From Pirellulaceae bacterium (GTDB taxonomy: Bacteria > Planctomycetota > Planctomycetia > Pirellulales > Pirellulaceae), in contig JADLDX010000262.1 in NCBI GenBank assembly GCA_020846515.1, positions 1 to 7,935 on the forward strand: 7,935 nucleotides of DNA, given 5' to 3'. Below the pieces are notes generated by a model that was not told the DNA's origin, made no database searches, and saw nothing but the letters and a program-made list of their open reading frames with translations. Below are positions 1-6,083 of this stretch, piece after piece. The first letter of the stretch is position 1, and every line of letters begins with the position of its first letter. Both the position numbers and the translations under genes were made by a program.

Positions 1-727
1 AGGCCGATGGCCGCCAAAACGTTTTGACGAACTTCAGCGGCGCTGGCCAAAGCACGTGCCACCAACGTCCACCACGCATCGCCGCCCATGTGATCCAAGT
101 CAGCCACACGCAGGCAACGACAAACGCTCCCGCCCGCCACGCTGCGGCTTGCGTCGTGCCCGGCCGCAGCAACTGAACCGAGTAAGACAAGTCGGTCACC
201 AACAGCACAGGCAGCCACAGCAGCCCTGCCAGCATAGCAAAGGTTAGCAAGCGGCCAGCCGCCTGCAGCCCAGGCAGTGCCGTCCGCCATGGCTGCCCCG
301 ACGATAGATTGGCCGCCGCGCGCAATAGATAACCCAAACTGGCCAACTGCAGGATCGGTATCGCTGCGATCACGGCCAGCCAGACCATCAGACTCACTAA
401 GTTCCAAGCAAAACCAGAGGGGGCTGTGACCAGCGACCACCATCGCCGTCGCGTTCGCGGCTGACCTGGCACCAGATCTGCGGCACGCTGACTGCCCAAC
501 ATGGCGTCACTAGACATCGCAGCATCTGCAGTGTCTGTTGCATCTGCAGCATCTGCAGTGACATCACTGGGTAACCGGCCTGTTGGTAACGGGTCGGCAA
601 TTGGCGGATCGCTGACTGTACGCTGGAGCGTTTCGAGCGAGCTTTTGGGTTGCGGAGACTCAGCGTCGGCGGCCATCGGCACAGGATTGGGCAGGATGGG
701 CGGCTCGGTGTTGGCAGTGGTCGACAT
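1..727 (-). CDS. Hypothetical multi-pass membrane protein, 5' part (C-terminus beyond the left edge)
   Basis: An uninterrupted frame of 242 codons reads from an ATG at 727-725 down to the window edge. The start is supported by GAGG five bases upstream and by an in-frame TAA shortly before it, with no other ATG between. Residues 1-95 are hydrophilic and probably disordered, rich in Pro, Ala and Asp, with an Ala-Asp repeat at about 57-70. A basic RTRRRWW stretch (91-97) leads into the membrane part. Hydrophobic segments lie at about 109-134, 159-178 and 198-216, and a Trp-rich RWWHVLWP stretch follows at 221-228. The segment PILQLASLGYLLRAA resembles, from memory, a conserved planctomycete membrane protein family of unknown function; this is not a confident family call. 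It lies downstream of gyrB on the same strand, but the 605-bp repeat-filled gap argues for a separate transcript. Function unknown; likely inner membrane. Confidence 0.8.
   Translation of the reverse strand, partial: MSTTANTEPPILPNPVPMAADAESPQPKSSLETLQRTVSDPPIADPLPTGRLPSDVTADAADATDTADAAMSSDAMLGSQRAADLVPGQPRTRRRWWSLVTAPSGFAWNLVSLMVWLAVIAAIPILQLASLGYLLRAAANLSSGQPWRTALPGLQAAGRLLTFAMLAGLLWLPVLLVTDLSYSVQLLRPGTTQAAAWRAGAFVVACVWLTWITWAAMRGGRWWHVLWPAPLKFVKTFWRPSA
522..557 (-). repeat. Short in-gene repeat encoding an Ala-Asp tract
   Basis: The 9-mer gcatctgca occurs at 522-530, 540-548 and 549-557. On the minus strand these copies encode part of the Ala/Asp/Thr-rich stretch in the disordered N-terminal region of the membrane protein. 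It is probably a slippage-prone low-complexity segment. Confidence 0.6.
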
Positions 728-847
728 GCTGGCCTCGGCATATGGAAATACGAGGGATTATGCAATTGGTCCATCACCAAATTCCCCCCTGGCGCATACC
801 CAGTATCAGTGTATTCGCTCGGCGAGCCGAAATCTTGGGTGGAAGTA

Positions 848-894
848 CACGAATCGCTCCGCCGAACTGTAGACGAATCGCTCCGCGACTCGTC
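848..894. repeat. Imperfect palindrome: partial copy A and full copy B in tandem
   Basis: Copy B (872-894) has 9-bp arms acgaatcgc and gcgactcgt around a tcc loop, pairing at 8 of 9 positions. Copy A (848-862) carries only the left arm and loop, 24 bp upstream in the same orientation. Copies at 1104-1126 and 1305-1327 are in the opposite orientation. This is the outer module of the composite elements. Confidence 0.8.
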
Positions 895-901
895 AATCTG
901 T

Positions 902-926
902 AGCCCCGCACGCCGTCACGGGGGCT
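902..926. repeat. GC-rich hairpin module, copy 1
   Basis: agcccc (902-907) pairs with ggggct (921-926); CCCCG (904-908) with CGGGG (919-923) is an alternative register. It is followed by ctcttt and lies between the palindrome and the left arm of element 1. The homologous module is at 1132-1156. Confidence 0.65.
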
Positions 927-933
927 CTTTAGT

Positions 934-1070
934 TGGACAGCGTCACTTTGAATCAGCCGCTGGGCGTTAGCCCCGGTTTTTTCAGCGAAAACCGTGGCTA
1001 ACGCCAAAACGGCTAATATCTGGGAATAGCAGCGAATCACGGTGAATTCGATTCAAAGTGGCGCTGTCCA
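934..1070. mobile_element. MITE-like inverted-repeat element 1 (137 bp)
   Basis: The terminal arms at 934-954 and 1050-1070 are inverted repeats matching at 20 of 21 positions. The arms begin tggacagcg and end with cgctgtcca. TTAGT occurs directly outside the left arm (929-933) and one base outside the right arm (1072-1076), a possible 5-bp target duplication. The interior is a long hairpin (955-1014). There is no coding capacity, so any movement would need a transposase supplied in trans. It could instead be a large structured RNA or REPIN-like unit. Confidence 0.6.
955..1014. repeat. Core hairpin of element 1
   Basis: An 18-bp stem pairs 963-980 with 988-1005 with one mismatch, around a 7-base loop (981-987). 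An outer stem pairs agccg (955-959) with cggct (1010-1014) across a small internal loop. The right half, 987-1017, is homologous to 1202-1232 in element 2: both start gaaaaccgtgg and end cggctaat. Confidence 0.75.
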
Positions 1071-1103
1071 GTTAGTCTGGCAACTATATTCAGAAGAGAG
1101 GAT

Positions 1104-1126
1104 GACGAGTCGCGGAGCGATTCGTC
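1104..1126. repeat. Imperfect palindrome, copy C
   Basis: This is the same 23-bp module as copy B in the opposite orientation (starts gacgagtcgc, ends gcgattcgtc). It is preceded by a cagaagagaggat tail (1091-1103) that recurs in similar form before copy D. With copy B it brackets element 1 as an inverted pair; with copy D it brackets element 2 as a direct pair. Confidence 0.8.
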
Positions 1127-1131
1127 CACGT

Positions 1132-1156
1132 AGCCCCGGCACTCCGTGACGGGGTT
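1132..1156. repeat. GC-rich hairpin module, copy 2
   Basis: CCCCG (1134-1138) pairs with CGGGG (1150-1154), and CAC (1140-1142) with GTG (1146-1148), around a tcc loop with one g/a mismatch between the two stems. It is followed by tctttt and gttgg, as copy 1 is followed by tcttta and gttgg. Neither copy has a U-run good enough to call a terminator. Confidence 0.65.
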
Positions 1157-1170
1157 CTTTTCGTTGGCAG

Positions 1171-1291
1171 CTGCATGCAGGCGTCGATCTTAATGTGGGC
1201 TGAAAACCGTGGGCTAGCGCCCTGCGGCTAATCAGCCGCAAGCGCGCTAGCGTCCGATTTAGCCCGACTAATGACTGACGCCTGCATGCAG
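1171..1291. mobile_element. MITE-like inverted-repeat element 2 (121 bp)
   Basis: Perfect 15-bp inverted arms lie at 1171-1185 (ctgcatgcaggcgtc) and 1277-1291. The arms are unrelated to those of element 1, yet the core hairpin (1213-1251) and the flanking modules are homologous. It encodes no protein. It may belong to a different subfamily of the same dispersed repeat. Confidence 0.6.
1213..1251. repeat. Core hairpin of element 2
   Basis: An 8-bp stem gctagcgc (1213-1220) / gcgctagc (1244-1251) encloses a second stem gcggct (1224-1229) / agccgc (1234-1239) with an aatc loop; t1223-a1240 extends the inner stem. It is homologous to the core hairpin of element 1 through the shared ggcta(a/g)cgcc motif. 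Confidence 0.75.
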
Positions 1292-1304
1292 AAGAAGAGT
1301 AGCT

Positions 1305-1327
1305 GACGAGTCGCGGAGCGATTCGTT
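1305..1327 (-). repeat. Imperfect palindrome copy D, just after the gyrB stop; possible terminator role
   Basis: This copy starts five bases after the gyrB stop codon. On the gyrB transcript it would form a 9-bp stem (8 pairs) with a 3-base loop. The bases that follow are pyrimidine-rich (ctactcttcttctgc) but contain no U-run, so a classic Rho-independent terminator is not supported. It may still protect or shape the gyrB 3' end. Confidence 0.5.
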
Positions 1328-1332
1328 TACGA

Positions 1333-3984
1333 TTAGACGTCCAGGTTTCGTACGTCTAGGGCATGTTTCTCAATGAAGTGTCGGCGAGGTTCCACCTTGT
1401 CACCCATCAAGACACGGAACATTTCGTCGGCGGTGGCGGCGTCGGTCAGCGTCACTTGCACCAGGGTACGATTGGCTTTATCGAGCGTCGTTTCCCGCAA
1501 TTCTTCAGGGTTCATTTCACCCAAGCCCTTGAAGCGGGTAACTTGCAAGCCTTTTTCGCCCGCCTCGCGCACGGCCGACAATAAGGCTCGCAGATCTTCG
1601 ATTCCCTTTTTCGTCTCTTCGCGATGCAGATGGAACTTCGATTCTGTCGCGCCTGTACGCTCCTGCGGAAACAGATCTTGAATGGTGAAGGTATGTTTTT
1701 CGAGCAGTTCCTTCAGACCTGAGTTGATGGTCTTCACTTCGTGCAGTTCGTCCAAATGCACGTGCTCGATCGCCTTGCCATTGGTCAATTCCGCAGAATC
1801 ACCGTCGACTTTACCATTAGGCTCACTGCTGGCTTGACCGTTCGCTTGAGCTGGCCCTTTTCCGCGGCCACCCGGCTCATCGCCGCGACTGTCGATAGCC
1901 AAACCATTGGCGTTCAGATAATCGGTCAGCAGTTCGCGGGAGGTAAACCAATGGCTTTGCGAACCAACATAGAGATGGAAAATCGGCATCTTGCCGTCGT
2001 CCATGCGGGCAGCATGCGCTTTGAGACTGATACCGCGGCGTTCCAAGGCGATCAACGCGTCTTCCATGCCGGCCAGTGTCTTACACAGCGCACGCATCTG
2101 GTCGCCCTCGATGCGTCGATTATCGTCCGTTTCCAGCCAGCTATCGCTCAACCCCTTTTCCAGGAGTTGGTTCTTCATTTCATCTTCGCTCTGAACGTAG
2201 TAACGATCTTTTTTACCGCGCAGCACTCGGAACAACGGTGGTTGGGCCAGGTAGACGTGTCCGCCGGCGACCAGTTGATACATCGGGCGATAGAAGAAGC
2301 ACAACAGCAGTGTACGAATGTGCGAACCATCGACGTCGGCGTCGGTCATGATAATGACCTTGTTGTAACGCCGTTTGGCGATGTCCTGATCGGCGCCGAT
2401 GCCGCTGCCGATCGCTTGGATCATACTTTGGACTTCTTCGTTACCTAACACTTTATCTTCGCGACTCTTGTATGCGTTGATGATCTTTCCGCGCAGCGGC
2501 AGGATCGCTTGGAAGTCGCGAAACCGACCGCCCTCGGCGCTACCACCGGCCGAATCACCTTCCACCAGGTACAGTTCGCATTCTTCCATTTTGCTGCTGA
2601 TGCAATCGCGCAGTTTGCCAGGCAAACCGCCGCCGCCCAGTGCGTCTTTGCGTTTGCGGAGCAAGTCTTTGGCTTTCCTAGCCGCTTCGCGAGCCTCTGC
2701 GGCTAACATGGCTTTCTTCAGCACCAACCGCGCGTTGCGTGGATTCTCTTCGAAGTACTTTTGCAAGGCTTCGCCCACGGCCGTGTTGACGATGCCTTCG
2801 ACTTCATTATTGCCCAGCTTGGTTTTGGTTTGACCGCCGAACTGTGGATGCGGCACACGCAAACTGATAACAGCCGTCAAGCCTTCGCGGAAATCATCGC
2901 CGGTGGGTGCCAGGTCCTTGAAGACGCCTTCTTTCTTGCCATAGTTATTCAGCGTGCGCGTCAGCGCGGTACGGAAACCAGAGACGTGTGTACCGCCTTC
3001 GATCGTGTGCACGTTGTTCACATAGGATTGCACATTTTCGGTGTACTCTTCCGAGTACTGCAGCGCGATCTTGTAACCAACCGTGTCAGCTTCGCCATCG
3101 ATCATGATCACGTCGGGATGCACCGCCACACTGGCGCGATTGAGGTATTCCACGAATTCCACAATGCCGCGCTCATAGTAGAACTCGTCGCCTTCATTGA
3201 TGCGTTGATCATGGAACTTGATCCGCACACCGCTATTGAGGAAAGCCAGTTCCTGCATGCGTTTGTAGAGCGTATCGAAGTTGAATTTAGTTTGCGGGAA
3301 GATGGCCGAATCGGGCTTGAAAATCGTGCGCGTGCCATGTCGCTTGGAGGGATTACCTTTTTGGACTAGGCCGGTGGCCACACCACGCTCATAACTCTGT
3401 GTCCAGACAAAGCCATCGCGTTCGACGGCCACTTCGCACCACTGCGATAGAAAATTCACGACCGTCACACCGACGCCGTGCAAACCGCTGGAGGTCTGAT
3501 AGGCTTTCTTCTCGAACTTGCCACCGAACTTGAGCACCGTCATCACGCCTTCCAGAGTGCTCATCTCGCGGCCAAACTGTTCGGACAATTGGGCATGGCG
3601 GGCAGGCGGAATACCACGACCATCGTCTTCGACGGTTACTGAGCCATCGGTATTAACGACGACGGAAACATATTTGGCGTAACCCGCCATCGCCTCGTCC
3701 ATCGAGTTGTCGACGACTTCGTAGACCAAGTGGTGCAGACCTTTAATGTCCGTATCGCCGATATACATCGACGGTCGAGCCCGCACGTGTTCGAGGTCAC
3801 TAAGATGCTTGAGATCCTCCGGTGAATAGTCCGAGCGATCGAGCGAGATTTCTTGAGCATCGCCAGTAGAAGCGGCCGCGTTTGCATCCTGGGGGTTTTC
3901 TGACGGTTTGTCGGCACTCATCCGAGCTTGTTTCTGGGCACTCGGCCCAGCTCCTTTGCTAACGGCACTCGTCCTTGAAGCCAT
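1333..3984 (-). CDS. gyrB: DNA gyrase subunit B
   Basis: ATPase subunit of the type IIA topoisomerase that introduces negative supercoils into DNA; it works in the cytoplasm as A2B2 with GyrA. The 883 residues contain every diagnostic block in order. The GHKL ATPase domain has MYIGDTD (73-79), EVVDNSMDE (89-97), DDGRGIP (120-126) and GLHGVGVTVVN (167-177). Next comes QTKTKLGNNEVEG (385-397). The TOPRIM domain has EGDSAGGSAEGGR (475-487), PLRGKIINA (496-504) and DADVDGSHIRTLL (548-560). The tail has KGLGEMNPEEL (819-829) and ends HALDVRNLDV. That ending and the large insert within the C-terminal half favour GyrB over ParE. Residues 1-70 carry about 45 more residues than E. coli GyrB before MYIGDT. 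About 45 residues (698-742) form a Gly/Asn/Ser-rich low-complexity insert. Met22 (codon at 3921-3919) is a possible alternative start, as neither ATG has a convincing Shine-Dalgarno. No dnaA, dnaN, recF or gyrA neighbours are seen. Confidence 0.97.
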   Translation of the reverse strand: MASRTSAVSKGAGPSAQKQARMSADKPSENPQDANAAASTGDAQEISLDRSDYSPEDLKHLSDLEHVRARPSMYIGDTDIKGLHHLVYEVVDNSMDEAMAGYAKYVSVVVNTDGSVTVEDDGRGIPPARHAQLSEQFGREMSTLEGVMTVLKFGGKFEKKAYQTSSGLHGVGVTVVNFLSQWCEVAVERDGFVWTQSYERGVATGLVQKGNPSKRHGTRTIFKPDSAIFPQTKFNFDTLYKRMQELAFLNSGVRIKFHDQRINEGDEFYYERGIVEFVEYLNRASVAVHPDVIMIDGEADTVGYKIALQYSEEYTENVQSYVNNVHTIEGGTHVSGFRTALTRTLNNYGKKEGVFKDLAPTGDDFREGLTAVISLRVPHPQFGGQTKTKLGNNEVEGIVNTAVGEALQKYFEENPRNARLVLKKAMLAAEAREAARKAKDLLRKRKDALGGGGLPGKLRDCISSKMEECELYLVEGDSAGGSAEGGRFRDFQAILPLRGKIINAYKSREDKVLGNEEVQSMIQAIGSGIGADQDIAKRRYNKVIIMTDADVDGSHIRTLLLCFFYRPMYQLVAGGHVYLAQPPLFRVLRGKKDRYYVQSEDEMKNQLLEKGLSDSWLETDDNRRIEGDQMRALCKTLAGMEDALIALERRGISLKAHAARMDDGKMPIFHLYVGSQSHWFTSRELLTDYLNANGLAIDSRGDEPGGRGKGPAQANGQASSEPNGKVDGDSAELTNGKAIEHVHLDELHEVKTINSGLKELLEKHTFTIQDLFPQERTGATESKFHLHREETKKGIEDLRALLSAVREAGEKGLQVTRFKGLGEMNPEELRETTLDKANRTLVQVTLTDAATADEMFRVLMGDKVEPRRHFIEKHALDVRNLDV

Positions 3985-3985
3985 G

Positions 3986-3999
3986 CCACCGCAGGGTGG
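3986..3999 (-). promoter_or_regulatory. Hairpin abutting the gyrB start codon
   Basis: On the gyrB transcript CCACC-CTGC-GGTGG forms a perfect 5-bp stem ending one base before the ATG at 3984. The GGTGG arm is the only Shine-Dalgarno-like stretch there, and it is both too close to the ATG and paired. This either limits translation from that ATG or suggests that Met22 is used instead. Confidence 0.35.
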
Positions 4000-4131
4000 T
4001 TTTCAATGGCCAAAGAACGCAATCAGGTCGCGGGGAACAGCGGCCAGTCGACGGTCGACGCCCGGCGAGCCAAAACTGGCCCAAAACCATGCGTTTTTCC
4101 TGCGTTTTCGCTGGCATTTCACAATCGAGTT

Positions 4132-4140
4132 ATTCTACCA
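4132..4140 (-). promoter_or_regulatory. Candidate extended -10 promoter for gyrB
   Basis: On the minus strand TGGTAGAAT fits the extended -10 pattern TGnTAnnnT with a 5/6 match to TATAAT. No good -35 is seen at the usual distance, which is tolerated for extended -10 promoters. Transcription would start near 4125 and give a leader of about 140 bases before the first gyrB ATG. Confidence 0.35.
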
Positions 4141-4199
4141 AATTTGTGCCAAAGTACGACGGGGTCTGGACCGACGCACAACTGCCCGCCGCATTCCAG

Positions 4200-4229
4200 T
4201 TCGTGGGACCCGGCCAGATCGCGTACAAT
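4200..4229 (+). promoter_or_regulatory. Candidate sigma-70 promoter for the sulfatase cluster
   Basis: TACAAT (4224-4229) matches the -10 consensus at 5 of 6 positions. TTCGTG (4200-4205) lies 18 bp upstream as a poor -35. Transcription would start near 4236 and leave a leader of about 80 bases. The weak -35 would be compatible with an activator or an alternative sigma factor, but no binding site is recognisable. Confidence 0.35.
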
Positions 4230-4315
4230 AGACGCCCCGCTGGTCGCCAAACCAACCCTTGGCAACTGCAGGCCCCCGAACCTACCAAACACCCCCAACC
4301 AACAAGGCGCGATTC

Positions 4316-6010
4316 ATGCTTCGCTTGCTACTCCTGGCAGCATTTGGGCTAGGTTACCTCCTGCCCGGTTTGCCCTCTTTACCTGCCGCCGATAAACCCA
4401 ACATCATCGTCATCATGAGCGATGACATGGGTTACTCAGATGTGGGCTGCTACGGTGGCGAGATCCAGACGCCCCACCTGGATGCGTTGGCAGCCGGTGG
4501 CCTGCGATTCACCCAGTTCTACAACACCGCCCGCTGCTGCCCCACGCGCGCCAGCCTGCTAACAGGCCTCTATCCTCATCAGGCTGGTATTGGCCATATG
4601 ATGGAAGACCACGGTGCCGATTTCCCTGGCTACCGCGGCAACCTGCAACCCAATTGCCGCACGATTGCCCAAGTGCTGAAACCGGCCGGCTATCGCAACT
4701 ACGCCGTGGGCAAGTGGCACGTTACCCGACATATCCAACCCGATGGCCCCAAGCATAACTGGCCACTTCAACGCGGCTTCGATCGCTTCTACGGCATGAT
4801 CTCGGGCGCGGGCAGTTTCTTCGATCCTTTTACGCTCTGTCGCGATAACCAGTTGATCTCGCCCATGGCTGATCCAGAGTACAAACCAGAGACCTACTAC
4901 TTTACCGATGCCATTACCGACCAGGCGGTGCGCTACGTTCAAGAACATGGGCAAAAGCAACCCGAGCAACCCTTCTTCATGTATGTCACCTACACAGCGG
5001 CCCACTGGCCCATGCATGCGTTGCCCGAAGATATGGCCAAAACCAAAGGACGATACGACGCTGGATACGAAGCCATACGCCAACAGCGTTTGCAGAAGTC
5101 GATCGCCTTGGGCCTGGTCACCGAAGATACCCAACTGACCCCATCTCCCGAGGCTTGGGACAATGTTCAAAACCAGGCACGAGAGCTGGCTTGCATGGAA
5201 GTTTATGCCGCCATGATCGAGCGCATGGATCAAGGGATCGGCAAGATCGTTGGCCAGTTGAAGAAGCAGAGTCTGTTGGATAACACGCTGGTGTTGTATC
5301 TGCAAGACAACGGTGGCTGTGCCGAACTGATGGGGCGTAACGCAACCAAGAATCGCAACGATGGGCCACGCCAGCCCAGTCCGACGTTGCCCGCACTCGC
5401 TCCAGAGACTCTGCCCAGCGCCATGAATCCAGTGCAGACACGCGATGGCTATCCAGTCCGGCAAGGGCCCAACGTTATGCCCGGTCCCGCGGATACCTAT
5501 ATCGGCTATGGTCGCGGTTGGGCGACAGTGTCCAATACGCCATTTCGTGAATACAAACACTGGGTACATGAAGGTGGCATCAGCACGCCGCTGATTGCCC
5601 ATTGGCCCAAAGGCATCGAGCAACCTGGTGCCCTGCGCCGCGATCCAGGCCACTTGATCGACATCATGGCCACGTGCGTCGAACTGGCCGGAGCCACCTA
5701 TCCACCGGAGGCCACGCCGTTAGAAGGACGCTCGCTGGTACCAGCCTTTCATGGCCAGGCGATCCAGCGCGAGGCCATCTACTGGGAACACGAAGGTAAC
5801 CGAGCCATTCGCATCGGCGATTGGAAAGCAGTGGCCAAAGGCCCACTTCAAAAAGGCAAGCAACCCGGCGCCTGGGAATTGTACGACATGTCGAAAGATC
5901 GAACCGAGCTAAACAATCTGGCGAAAACGCAGCCAGAGCGATTGCAAAGCATGATCCAACAATGGGACGCCTACGCCCAACGCTGCCAGGTACTGCCCGC
6001 CATCCACTGA
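4316..6010 (+). CDS. Exported type I sulfatase (arylsulfatase-like), sulfatase 1
   Basis: Hydrolyses a sulfate ester, probably on a sulfated polysaccharide or its fragments, in the periplasm or outside the cell. Over 564 residues the alkaline-phosphatase-fold sulfatase blocks appear in order. A signal peptide covers about 1-25 (hydrophobic LLLLAAFGLGYLL, likely cut after LPAA). IIVIMSDDMGY follows with metal ligands D36 and D37. The signature CCPTR has C74 as the residue oxidised to formylglycine and R78. GKWH supplies K133 and H135. H230 follows, then DNGG with D331 and N332, HEGG at 418-421, and W503-K504 near the C-terminus. The stretch at about 340-400 between DNGG and HEGG is a Pro-rich loop that may shape the substrate site. 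Length is normal for an arylsulfatase. ATG 4316 is chosen because the signal peptide starts exactly there; a TTG 57 bases upstream would add residues before it. AAGG eight bases upstream is a weak ribosome site. First gene of the sulfatase run. Confidence 0.93.
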   Translation: MLRLLLLAAFGLGYLLPGLPSLPAADKPNIIVIMSDDMGYSDVGCYGGEIQTPHLDALAAGGLRFTQFYNTARCCPTRASLLTGLYPHQAGIGHMMEDHGADFPGYRGNLQPNCRTIAQVLKPAGYRNYAVGKWHVTRHIQPDGPKHNWPLQRGFDRFYGMISGAGSFFDPFTLCRDNQLISPMADPEYKPETYYFTDAITDQAVRYVQEHGQKQPEQPFFMYVTYTAAHWPMHALPEDMAKTKGRYDAGYEAIRQQRLQKSIALGLVTEDTQLTPSPEAWDNVQNQARELACMEVYAAMIERMDQGIGKIVGQLKKQSLLDNTLVLYLQDNGGCAELMGRNATKNRNDGPRQPSPTLPALAPETLPSAMNPVQTRDGYPVRQGPNVMPGPADTYIGYGRGWATVSNTPFREYKHWVHEGGISTPLIAHWPKGIEQPGALRRDPGHLIDIMATCVELAGATYPPEATPLEGRSLVPAFHGQAIQREAIYWEHEGNRAIRIGDWKAVAKGPLQKGKQPGAWELYDMSKDRTELNNLAKTQPERLQSMIQQWDAYAQRCQVLPAIH

Positions 6011-6083
6011 TGCACGCAACGCTTGCCTTCAACATCAACACGTTGCCAAACCACCCCACACAAAAACTTGCAAAGCAAAATAC

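Larger units (their letters stand above)
728..1332. repeat. Gene-free repeat region with two composite palindromic elements
   Basis: No convincing gene lies between gyrB and the membrane protein gene; short open frames here do not resemble known proteins and lie across inverted repeats. From about 848 to 1327 nearly all the sequence is repeat modules. In order: imperfect palindrome (848-862 partial, 872-894 full), CCCCG hairpin (902-926), inverted-arm element 1 (934-1070), AGAAGA-type tail and palindrome (1091-1126), CCCCG hairpin (1132-1156), inverted-arm element 2 (1171-1291), tail and palindrome (1289-1327). Positions 728-847 contain the upstream region of the membrane protein gene, where I see no clear promoter. 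Confidence 0.8.
3985..4315. other. Divergent intergenic region between gyrB and the sulfatase genes
   Basis: This 331-bp spacer holds no convincing gene. It contains a candidate gyrB promoter (4132-4140, minus), a candidate sulfatase promoter (4200-4229, plus), and two GTCGAC palindromes one base apart (4047-4052 and 4054-4059). These lie between ggccag (4042-4047) and ctggcc (4076-4081), a short inverted repeat that could be an operator, although nothing ties it to a regulator. The last 65 bases before the sulfatase ATG are A/C-rich and low in G and T, probably an unstructured leader. Confidence 0.6.

Noticed and set aside
397..780. 127-codon minus-strand frame overlapping the membrane protein gene
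   Set aside because: It is in a different frame from the continuous 242-codon gene and has an implausible Pro/Arg/Cys-rich composition and no membrane segments. The overlapping gene has a better start with GAGG.
650..1241. Several 60-110-codon frames in the gene-free repeat region
   Set aside because: They run across inverted repeats and hairpins, have no ribosome sites, and resemble no protein family.
1741..3369. Plus-strand open frames of 235 and 202 codons over gyrB
   Set aside because: They are shadows of gyrB; the gyrB frame carries every conserved block and these show none.
1333..3984. ParE (topoisomerase IV subunit B) instead of GyrB
   Set aside because: The C-terminal ending HALDVRNLDV, the large C-terminal-half insert and overall length fit GyrB better, although a phylogeny would settle it.
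4128..4140. DnaA box near gyrB suggesting an origin
   Set aside because: ttattctac matches TTATCCACA only partly, it is a single site, and no dnaA or dnaN lies nearby.
4559..5653. 364-codon open frame antisense to sulfatase 1
   Set aside because: It lies wholly opposite a well-supported sulfatase with all catalytic motifs. Its translation shows no recognisable domain, and long antisense frames are common in GC-rich codon patterns.
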